From Lachnospiraceae bacterium (lineage in GTDB: Bacteria; Bacillota; Clostridia; Lachnospirales; Lachnospiraceae), in NCBI GenBank assembly GCA_017964055.1, contig JAGCSS010000274.1:1-7255 (forward strand): a stretch of DNA of 7,255 nucleotides, in the 5' to 3' direction. Shown here piece after piece: positions 1 through 5,956 of this stretch (positions are counted from its first letter, which is position 1; every line of letters begins with the position of its first letter). The notes beneath the pieces were generated by a model that saw only the letters and a list, made by a program, of their open reading frames with translations, was not told where the DNA came from and did not search any database. The position numbers and the translations under genes were made by a program.

Positions 1-873
1 AGAGTCAGGCAGCTCGCCCGCGTGATGGAGAAGCTGGGAGTCTACTGGGATCTGGTGCTCGGAAACCATGAAGGCGACAATTTCTGGAGCGATACACGCC
101 CGTACATGGTGAGGGTATTCGCGTCCTACGATCATTGCCTGATCGAAGCGGGGACGAAGCGCACCGCCGATGGTGAGAAGGTATGGGGTTCAGGCAATCA
201 CGTCATTAACCTCGCGAATTCGAAGGGCGTTACACGCTCGCTCTACTTTATCGACGGCGGCGCGTATATGAGTGATGAAGACATGATCAAGTATGACGCC
301 GAATTCGATGACAAGGACCACAACGACTATGACTACGTCAAAGACAGCCAGATAAAGTGGTACAGCGAGACCGTCGCCTCGATCGATGCAGCCGAGGGCA
401 GGCGTATAAAGTCAACGGTATTCGACCACATCCCGCTGCCCGAGTATACTATCGCGTACAACGAGATTACGGGCGAGACCGAACCGACATCGGACGTTCC
501 GGCTTACAATGTTAAGAACGAGAACGGCGACTACATCATCATGGGCCAGCGCCGCGAGACGATCTGCTGCTCGGGCCACAACAGCCATTTCTTTGATGCT
601 ATCCTCAAAGCCGGCTCGACGGATCTCTTTGTCAGCGGCCACGACCACGTCAACGATTTTGTCCTGAGCTATAAGGGCGTGATCCTGTCCTACAACGTGC
701 CTTCGGGCTATTCGAGCTACAACATGGTCACAACAAAGCGCAGCGACAGGCTGATCAGAGGCTTCACCAGATATTACTTCAAGGGCGACGGAAGCTTCGA
801 GATCGAGCAGGTCCACAACGCGGACCTGTATCCGGACGCGCAGGCGGAGATACTGAAGCTGTATGAGGAGTAA
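1..873 (+). CDS. Metallophosphoesterase, DCR2/purple-acid-phosphatase-29-like, 5'-truncated by the window edge
   Basis: Calcineurin-like phosphoesterase that should hydrolyse a phosphoester at a two-metal centre; the substrate is unknown. The frame is open to base 1, so the GTG at 22 and ATG at 25 are probably internal codons, and the gene begins upstream. Visible motifs are GNHE (61-72), HIPLPE (427-444, a metal-ligand His block) and GHDHVND (637-657, the C-terminal metal-binding motif). The combination HIPLPE plus GHDHVND is characteristic of the DCR2/PAP28-29 group rather than of YkuE- or CpdA-type enzymes. The N-terminal DxH and GDxx motifs must lie upstream, so neither they nor a signal peptide can be checked. 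The C-terminus ends normally at TAA 871-873. The SDR gene follows after 17 nt, which suggests one operon. The superfamily is secure, the subgroup likely, and the physiological role unassigned. Confidence 0.9.
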   Translation, partial: RVRQLARVMEKLGVYWDLVLGNHEGDNFWSDTRPYMVRVFASYDHCLIEAGTKRTADGEKVWGSGNHVINLANSKGVTRSLYFIDGGAYMSDEDMIKYDAEFDDKDHNDYDYVKDSQIKWYSETVASIDAAEGRRIKSTVFDHIPLPEYTIAYNEITGETEPTSDVPAYNVKNENGDYIIMGQRRETICCSGHNSHFFDAILKAGSTDLFVSGHDHVNDFVLSYKGVILSYNVPSGYSSYNMVTTKRSDRLIRGFTRYYFKGDGSFEIEQVHNADLYPDAQAEILKLYEE

Positions 874-890
874 GGGGAGGATAGAATAAT

Positions 891-1655
891 ATGCTGAATC
901 TCGATATGAAGGGCAGAACTGTATTGATCACCGGTGCGTCAGGCCAGCTCGGCCGCGTGATGGCAATGAAATTCGCCGAATGCAATGCCGATGTGATCAT
1001 ACATTATCACGGGAATTCCGAAAAAGCGGAAGAACTCTGCAGGCAGATAAAGGGCATGGGCAGAGAGGCATACATCGTTCAGGCAGATATAACGGACGCA
1101 GCCTCCGTGCAGAAAATGAAAGAGAATATAGCTAAGGACTTTAAGCTTCCCGACGTGATCGTAAACAACGCAGTCATTCAATTCGACTGGAAACGTCTGG
1201 AGGACCAGGATCCGGGGGACTATTACAGTCAGTTTGAGAGCTGTGTCATGCAGACCGTATACATGGCGAAGGCATTCCTGCCGCATATGAAGGAACAGCG
1301 ATGGGGCCGCATCGTGTGCACAAACACAGAGTGCGCCGCGCTGGCAGAGGACGGGTGCAGTGCGTATACATCCGCGAAGCGCGGTCTGGACGGCATCGTA
1401 AGAGTCCTGGCGAAGGAGGTCGGTGAATACGGGATCACGGTCAATCAGGTCGCTCCCGGCTGGACGATCAGTGACAATGACCGTCAAAAGCATACCGAGG
1501 TCATCCCCGATTATGATAAGACCGTTCCGCTGAAACGCAGGGGAACCGATGAAGAAATAGCCAACATGGTGGTTTTCCTGGCATCGGACCTCGCTTCGTT
1601 TACGACCGGAGCGTATATCCCCGTGAGCGGCGGCAGGGTAATGCCGGCGCTCTGA
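891..1655 (+). CDS. Short-chain dehydrogenase/reductase (SDR) family protein, divergent active site
   Basis: Classical-length SDR (254 aa) with a Rossmann fold, expected to be a cytosolic NAD(P)(H)-dependent oxidoreductase. The cofactor motif is TGASGQLG (residues 14-21), an acidic residue lies in QADITD (64-69), NNAV (92-95) stands in place of NNAG, and the YxxxK motif is YTSAK (Y159, K163). PG at 189-190 and VSGGR at 245-249 fit the family's C-terminal half. Oddities: the residue 13 before Tyr, normally the catalytic Ser, is Thr146 in the stretch IVCTNTECAAL, and the usual tetrad Asn in the helix-4 region aligns by eye to Cys118. The enzyme may therefore be altered in catalysis or a non-catalytic relative. 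The start at ATG 891 follows the Shine-Dalgarno GGAGG (876-880) with 10 nt spacing. It is 17 nt downstream of the phosphoesterase and ahead of a strong terminator, so it is probably last in its operon. The substrate is not predictable. Confidence 0.92.
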   Translation: MLNLDMKGRTVLITGASGQLGRVMAMKFAECNADVIIHYHGNSEKAEELCRQIKGMGREAYIVQADITDAASVQKMKENIAKDFKLPDVIVNNAVIQFDWKRLEDQDPGDYYSQFESCVMQTVYMAKAFLPHMKEQRWGRIVCTNTECAALAEDGCSAYTSAKRGLDGIVRVLAKEVGEYGITVNQVAPGWTISDNDRQKHTEVIPDYDKTVPLKRRGTDEEIANMVVFLASDLASFTTGAYIPVSGGRVMPAL

Positions 1656-1679
1656 GGAAGTTGTTTTTGCTGCGCAGCG

Positions 1680-1717
1680 AAGGAGGAGAGCGAGAGCTCT
1701 TCTCCTTTTTTATTTTT
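1680..1717 (+). terminator. Intrinsic terminator closing the phosphoesterase-SDR unit
   Basis: A 12-bp stem pairs 1680-1691 with 1696-1707, with one G-U wobble (1686/1701) and a GAGA (GNRA-type) tetraloop at 1692-1695. It runs into a T-rich tract, TTTTTT-A-TTTTT (1706-1717). It begins 24 nt after the SDR stop codon and precedes the ABC transporter unit, so the two units are probably transcribed separately. A perfect 10-bp palindrome GCTGCGCAGC (1669-1678) lies immediately upstream and may form an extra small hairpin. Confidence 0.9.
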
Positions 1718-1736
1718 CGCAGTTTTCATTTTAGAA

Positions 1737-1768
1737 ACAGTTAAGGATCCGACAAGATACAGGTTAAG
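1737..1768 (+). promoter_or_regulatory. Direct repeat ACAG(G)TTAAG upstream of the ABC transporter genes; candidate response-regulator operator
   Basis: ACAGTTAAG (1737-1745) recurs as ACAGGTTAAG (1759-1768). The TTAAG cores are 23 bp apart, about two helical turns, and the second copy overlaps the possible -35 box. OmpR-family regulators commonly bind direct repeats upstream of their target promoter, and such a regulator is encoded downstream at 5267. The repeat is seen directly; the operator role is inference, and the element is short and AT-rich enough to arise by chance. Confidence 0.35.
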
Positions 1769-1796
1769 ACTTCCGCTCCGGGATGCGGTATATTAT
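1764..1796 (+). promoter_or_regulatory. Candidate sigma-A-type promoter for the ABC transporter operon
   Basis: A -35-like TTAAGA (1764-1769, 4 of 6 to consensus) precedes TATATT (1789-1794) or TATTAT (1791-1796). The spacing of 19 bp or more is longer than ideal, as is common for promoters that need an activator. An imperfect palindrome, CCGCTCCGGGATGCGG (1773-1788), fills the spacer. The site lies after the upstream terminator and just before the ATPase start, where a promoter is expected. A start site near 1801-1803 would leave a very short leader. Confidence 0.45.
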
Positions 1797-1838
1797 CCTC
1801 GTACAAAGGAACAACGAATGTCTGAAAGGAGAAACAAT

Positions 1839-2717
1839 ATGTCACAGACAAAGGAAGCGGTTTTGACCGCAAAGGATCTATCAAAAACATTTTCAAACGA
1901 AACGGTTCAGCAGCATGTGCTGAAGAACCTTAATCTGACGGTATACAAAGGAGATTTCACAGTAGTAATGGGCAACTCGGGATCGGGCAAGAGCACGCTG
2001 CTCTATGCGCTCTCGGGCATGGACAGGCCTTCGCTCGGAACGATAACTTATTTTGTTGGGAACGAAGATAAAAAGAGCGGGAGCGGTAAGGATATCGGTG
2101 TATCCGGTTCCGGCAGCAGTGACGGATCGGTCGGCATCGAGATATCGAAGTTCTCGAACGACAGACTGGCACTCTTCAGGCGCGCTCATGCGGGTTTCGT
2201 TTTCCAACAGAATTACTTGAATGACTCAATGAGCGCGCTCGACAACGTGATGATCAGCGGACTGTTAAAGACCAAGGACCGCAGGGCGCTCGCTGCAAAG
2301 GCAAAGGACCTGCTCGGCAGGGTAGAGATATCGGAGAATGATTACAGGAAATTCCCGACGCAGCTCTCTGGCGGGCAGCAGCAGAGAGTAGCAGTAGTCA
2401 GGGGCGTGATCAACGATCCGGAGATACTTTTTGCGGACGAACCCACAGGAGCGCTCAATTCACAGAATACGAGCAATGTACTCGATATTCTTTCGGACCT
2501 CAACAGACAGGGGCAGAGCATTGTGATGGTCACGCACACGATCAAGGCGGCCGAACGCGGCAACAGGATCATTTACCTCGCGGACGGCGTGATCGCGGAT
2601 GAACTCGATCTCGGCGAATACGCTGGTGACTATAAGGATGAGACCAATCCCTCGCAGGAAAGGGCGATCGAAAGACACAGAAAACTCAAGGATTTCCTGC
2701 AGGAGCAGGGCTGGTAA
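1839..2717 (+). CDS. ABC transporter ATP-binding protein (FtsE/LolD/MacB-type)
   Basis: Cytoplasmic ATPase that would power the permease encoded next to it. Using ATG 1839 (292 aa), the motifs are Walker A GNSGSGKST (45-53), Q-loop FQQ (122-124), signature LSGGQ (176-180), Walker B ILFADEP (196-202), D-loop region TGALNS (203-208, Asn where Asp is usual) and H-loop His233. FRRAHAGFVFQQN is typical of the FtsE/LolD/BceA-like clade. About 26 extra residues rich in Ser/Gly (roughly 75-100) lie between the strand after Walker A and the EISKFS block. A C-terminal tail of about 40 residues, charged and probably helical, follows the core. Two in-frame starts each have a Shine-Dalgarno: ATG 1839 after AAAGGAG (1825-1831, 7 nt spacing), preferred, and ATG 1818 after AAAGGA (1805-1810, 7 nt), which adds MSERRNN. 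It is 17 nt upstream of the permease and clearly co-transcribed with it. Confidence 0.95.
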   Translation: MSQTKEAVLTAKDLSKTFSNETVQQHVLKNLNLTVYKGDFTVVMGNSGSGKSTLLYALSGMDRPSLGTITYFVGNEDKKSGSGKDIGVSGSGSSDGSVGIEISKFSNDRLALFRRAHAGFVFQQNYLNDSMSALDNVMISGLLKTKDRRALAAKAKDLLGRVEISENDYRKFPTQLSGGQQQRVAVVRGVINDPEILFADEPTGALNSQNTSNVLDILSDLNRQGQSIVMVTHTIKAAERGNRIIYLADGVIADELDLGEYAGDYKDETNPSQERAIERHRKLKDFLQEQGW

Positions 2718-2734
2718 AACAGGGGAATCGGATT

Positions 2735-5140
2735 ATGTACAGATTATTTTTTATCGCGAAGAATAATATAAAAAGGCAGAAGGGAGACATGATCACGTTC
2801 TTCATCATGACCTTTATCACGGCGTTTCTGATCTTCGACTGTGCGTCGGCGTTCTTCGGGCTCGGGCGCGTGCTCGATGACAGGCATAAAGCCATAAACG
2901 GAGCGGATATAATGCTTTTCAGTTACGACACCGCAGCCGAGAAGGATTCCGCTGAGAAGGCGATCACCGAAGATGAACACATAAAGGCCTACGAGGCAAC
3001 TCCCGCGCTCAATTTCATCACCGATTACAGGAAGCGCGGAGACGATAAGTTTACGGACTACGAGTTCTACGCTGAGCAGATCGGTCTGGAAAAGACGATC
3101 ATGAAGATCGGAGCGCCCGATATCGCGTACGGTAAATACGACATCCTGCTGCCGTACAATCTGAAGACCGTTTTCGCGGTCGGAGACGTGATGCAGCTGA
3201 AATTCGGCGACGATATCTATGATATGCGCGTGGCCGGCTATATCGAAGACCCGTATTTCTGCACGACGATGAATATCACGGCCTACTCGGTGCAGCTGTC
3301 TGAAGAAGCCATAGATGAATTCACCCGGAAGTACCCCGATACTGTCAGAAAAGGGTGGTTCCATAAGGGGATTGCAGACAGATCGACTTTTGAAAAGGAT
3401 TATGATACCTCGAATCTCGAGGCTGATATAGCAGGCAGATACAAGGAGTCGCTTTCCGCGTACCTGGAAGCGGATCCGACAAAGAATTATAACAACTACC
3501 TGCTCGCGAACTGGGATTTCATGAAGGGCGGCTCGGCTTTCTTTCCGCAGATAATAATGTCGCTGGTGATCATATTTGCGGTCATCATACTCATCATCTC
3601 GCTGGTGATCGTTTCCTTCAGCATCAAAAACTATATCCGCAGGAACATGAAGGCTACGGGCATCCTTGAGGCGAGCGGGTATACCGTGAGGGAACTGAGG
3701 ACTTCTCTCGTGCTGCAGATCACACTGGTCGCAGCTTTAGGCGCTGCGGCAGGCATTACGGCCGGAGCACTGACCTTTGACAGGTTCGGAAATATAGTCA
3801 GCTCCGTGCTGGGCCTTACATGGAACCAGCCTGCGGATATTGCGGTCGCCGCGGTCACATTTATCGGTATCGTGGGAGCCATGGCGCTTTTCAGCATACG
3901 GCTCAGCAGCGCGTACAGGAGATTTACCGTTCTCGACGCATTGAGGGGCGGACTCGGCACGCACAACTACAAAAAGAATTTCTTCCCATTCGACAAAACA
4001 CCGCTTCCGGTGACGGCCGTTATGTCGCTTAAGGATACCTTCGGCGGCCTCGGAAGGAATATCGCGATGGTATTTATTTCAGCGATACTGGTTATAGCTA
4101 CGCTCATCGGATTCGGTCTCGTGGAGAATTTTGTCCTGAAACCCCAGAGTCTGCTCAACATGATGGCGTTTGAGATGGGAACAGACTGGATCGTTCAGAC
4201 AACTCCGGGGGATATCGCGGATGAACTGCGTGAAGTCGACGGCGTCGACAATGTCCTCACCTATATCGGATTTGAACCCACCATCAGCTATAACGGCAAA
4301 AATAAGATGAATTTCTGCTATGCCGTGGATGATATGGACAATACGAGATACACGCTGCTCCTTGAGGGCAGGTATCCGAAGACCGATAATGAGATACTGA
4401 TCACGGGCGGTATCGCCGGGGATCTGGGCGCAAAGGTCGGCGATGTGGTCACTGTCGAATACGCAGGCAAGGAAGCCGATTATCTGGTAACGGGCATCAA
4501 CCAGAGAATGGAGCGTATGGGCAGGACGATCTACATGCGCATTGACGGCGCCAAAAAGCTGATAAGCGGGGATATTTCCGCCGGCTATAACTATTACGTT
4601 ACCGCAAAGGACGGGATCTCATATGACGAGATCTGCCGCAGGATCGACGCGCACATCGACGGCGATAGGGTAAAGTTCAAGCACAGTGACATATATTCCA
4701 CGATGGAAAGTACCATTCAGACCGTAAACATGTCGCTCAAGGCAGTCTGCATAGTTATCATCGTGCTGACCGTGATCATCGTGGCGTTCGTCGAGTCGCT
4801 GGTCATCCGCACGAAAATAAGCCGTGAGTGGCGCAGCATGGGAATCTCAAAGGCGCTCGGGCAGACGAGCGGAGGGATGATCGTACAGATCATGCTCTCA
4901 AACATTCCAGCGATACTGCTCGGGGCGGTCATCGGAGGTTTTTCGGCTCCCGCGGCGGGCAGCGGCCTGGTAAAGGCGATATTCTCGATGTTTGCGATCA
5001 AAAAGATCGACTTCGGGGTTTCACCCGTAAACGTGCTCATCGCGGTGGCGGGCATCGTGACCGTGGCGCTCATGACATCGGCAGCCGCAGGCCTGAGAGT
5101 CAGAAAGCTGAGGCCAGTCGAGATGATCACAGAGGAGTAA
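2735..5140 (+). CDS. ABC transporter permease, duplicated FtsX-type with two extracytoplasmic domains
   Basis: An 801-aa membrane protein and presumed partner of the ATPase. By hydrophobicity I place about eight membrane segments: 19-43, 269-296, 324-347, 367-390, 441-464, 665-688, 715-737 and 764-786. This gives two tandem copies of TM, large extracytoplasmic domain (about 44-268 and 465-664), then three TMs, so one chain could serve as both halves of the transporter. After TM2 and TM6 come the FtsX-type cytoplasmic coupling stretches (IRRNMKATGILEASGY; SREWRSMGISKALGQ). The second outer domain carries a MacB-PCD-like block (GRYPKTDNEI, then GDLGAKVGDVVTV). The family includes LolC/E, MacB and FtsX, which often act as mechanotransmission devices rather than simple channels. 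BceB-type permeases instead have ten TMs with a single large outer domain between TM7 and TM8. The start has AGGGGA at 2721-2726, 8 nt before the ATG. Substrate unknown; a role in antimicrobial-peptide or envelope stress is inferred from context only. Confidence 0.93.
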   Translation: MYRLFFIAKNNIKRQKGDMITFFIMTFITAFLIFDCASAFFGLGRVLDDRHKAINGADIMLFSYDTAAEKDSAEKAITEDEHIKAYEATPALNFITDYRKRGDDKFTDYEFYAEQIGLEKTIMKIGAPDIAYGKYDILLPYNLKTVFAVGDVMQLKFGDDIYDMRVAGYIEDPYFCTTMNITAYSVQLSEEAIDEFTRKYPDTVRKGWFHKGIADRSTFEKDYDTSNLEADIAGRYKESLSAYLEADPTKNYNNYLLANWDFMKGGSAFFPQIIMSLVIIFAVIILIISLVIVSFSIKNYIRRNMKATGILEASGYTVRELRTSLVLQITLVAALGAAAGITAGALTFDRFGNIVSSVLGLTWNQPADIAVAAVTFIGIVGAMALFSIRLSSAYRRFTVLDALRGGLGTHNYKKNFFPFDKTPLPVTAVMSLKDTFGGLGRNIAMVFISAILVIATLIGFGLVENFVLKPQSLLNMMAFEMGTDWIVQTTPGDIADELREVDGVDNVLTYIGFEPTISYNGKNKMNFCYAVDDMDNTRYTLLLEGRYPKTDNEILITGGIAGDLGAKVGDVVTVEYAGKEADYLVTGINQRMERMGRTIYMRIDGAKKLISGDISAGYNYYVTAKDGISYDEICRRIDAHIDGDRVKFKHSDIYSTMESTIQTVNMSLKAVCIVIIVLTVIIVAFVESLVIRTKISREWRSMGISKALGQTSGGMIVQIMLSNIPAILLGAVIGGFSAPAAGSGLVKAIFSMFAIKKIDFGVSPVNVLIAVAGIVTVALMTSAAAGLRVRKLRPVEMITEE

Positions 5141-5176
5141 CACGGGTTAATAAAGGGGAGCAGAAAGATATTTTTT

Positions 5177-5219
5177 GTGTCAGGGCAGTCTCGGCGCGAG
5201 ATTGCTTTGACACTTTTTT
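5177..5219 (+). terminator. Intrinsic terminator after the ABC permease, overlapping the next promoter
   Basis: A 17-bp stem pairs 5177-5193 with 5197-5213, unbroken apart from three G-U wobbles, around a GCG loop (5194-5196). Six T residues follow (5214-5219). It lies 37 nt past the permease stop. The upstream side also has a T-run (5171-5176) and not an A-run, so it should act only on + strand transcription. It separates the transporter unit from the regulator-kinase unit, unless read-through occurs. Confidence 0.92.
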
Positions 5220-5235
5220 GAGATAAGGATAAAAT
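5207..5235 (+). promoter_or_regulatory. Near-consensus sigma-A promoter for the response regulator-kinase operon
   Basis: A perfect -35 TTGACA (5207-5212) is followed at exactly 17 bp by TAAAAT (5230-5235), one mismatch from TATAAT. Transcription should start near 5242, giving a leader of about 25 nt that contains the Shine-Dalgarno AAGGAG (5255-5260). The -35 box lies within the 3' arm of the preceding terminator hairpin, and the terminator T-tract forms part of the spacer. The strength of the match suggests steady basal expression of the two-component pair, independent of the transporter operon. Confidence 0.82.
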
Positions 5236-5266
5236 CATATAAAAGGGTTTGCGCAAGGAGAATGCC

Positions 5267-5953
5267 ATGCACTATAACTGTCTGATAGTTGATGACGAAG
5301 AAGAGCTCGCCAAGATGACGGCCGAATACTTCCGTATGTTTGAGATCTCAACGGAATATGTGACCGGCACAAAGGCATGCTATGATTTTCTGGAGAAGAA
5401 TACGGTCGACCTGATGCTGCTCGATATCAATCTCGGCGACGGTTCGGGCTTTGATATCTGCAAAAAGGTCAGGGAGAAGTACAATCTTCCGATCCTGTTC
5501 ATCAGCGCGAGACAGAGCGACGACGATGTGCTCGTGGCACTGAGCACTGGGGGCGACGACTATATCAAAAAGCCCTGCAGCCTGGCCGTTCTCCTGGCGA
5601 AGGTCAAGATCAACCTGAAGCGCGCGGAGCAGCTCAAAAACCTGACAGAGGACCGCGCGGGCAAAAAGGACGGGGATTTCTGCCTGGACGAGCCCACGAT
5701 GTCGGTGATACTGAAGGGCAATGTGATAAGCCTTAAGGCCAAGGAGTTTGCCCTGCTCAAGTGTCTTTACGAGCGCAGGAACACCATTGTCGCAAAGGAT
5801 ACGCTGTTTGAGGAGGTATGGAAGGACACGTTTTATTCCGATGCCACACTGAACGTGCATATCAGGAAACTCAGGGAAAAGCTCGAAGAAAATCCCAATG
5901 AGCCCAGGCTGATCAAGACGGTATGGGGCACGGGATATATGCTGGAAGTATAA
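5267..5953 (+). CDS. OmpR/PhoB-family response regulator
   Basis: A 228-aa DNA-binding regulator, expected to be phosphorylated by the kinase encoded 3 nt downstream. The receiver domain spans residues 1 to about 120: acidic pocket D9/D10/E11, phospho-acceptor Asp53 in LLDINLGDGSG, Ser80 (FISAR) as the switch hydroxyl, and Lys102 in KKP (101-103). The C-terminal winged-helix domain runs from about 135 to 228, with the Trans_reg_C hallmarks LKAKEFALLKCL (156-167), a recognition-helix region SDATLNVHIRKLREKL (191-206) and the final hairpin TVWGTGYMLE. The start is ATG 5267, with AAGGAG at 5255-5260 and 6 nt spacing; an upstream in-frame TTG (5249) lies before that Shine-Dalgarno and is unlikely. 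Regulation is by the strong promoter at 5207-5235. The likely target is the adjacent ABC operon, an inference from synteny, with a candidate direct-repeat site at 1737-1768. Confidence 0.95.
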   Translation: MHYNCLIVDDEEELAKMTAEYFRMFEISTEYVTGTKACYDFLEKNTVDLMLLDINLGDGSGFDICKKVREKYNLPILFISARQSDDDVLVALSTGGDDYIKKPCSLAVLLAKVKINLKRAEQLKNLTEDRAGKKDGDFCLDEPTMSVILKGNVISLKAKEFALLKCLYERRNTIVAKDTLFEEVWKDTFYSDATLNVHIRKLREKLEENPNEPRLIKTVWGTGYMLEV

Positions 5954-5956
5954 TCT

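Noticed and set aside
1669..1678. Perfect palindrome GCTGCGCAGC as a protein-binding site
   Set aside because: It lies between a stop codon and a strong terminator, where no operator role is expected; more likely it is part of the 3' end structure or chance.
2744..3364. Long minus-strand open frame (206 codons) opposite the permease
   Set aside because: It lies wholly antisense to a gene with strong membrane-protein features, has no recognisable motif, and reflects the codon bias of the + strand gene. Other antisense frames, for example at 939-1493, 4717-5268 and 6326-6814, were rejected for the same reason.
5218..5243. Alternative promoter TTGAGA with TATAAA
   Set aside because: The spacing is only 14 bp; TTGACA with TAAAAT at 17 bp is a far better match in the same region.
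5249..5266. Upstream TTG start for the response regulator
   Set aside because: The TTG precedes the AAGGAG Shine-Dalgarno that serves ATG 5267, has no ribosome site of its own, and would add residues before the normal receiver-domain start.
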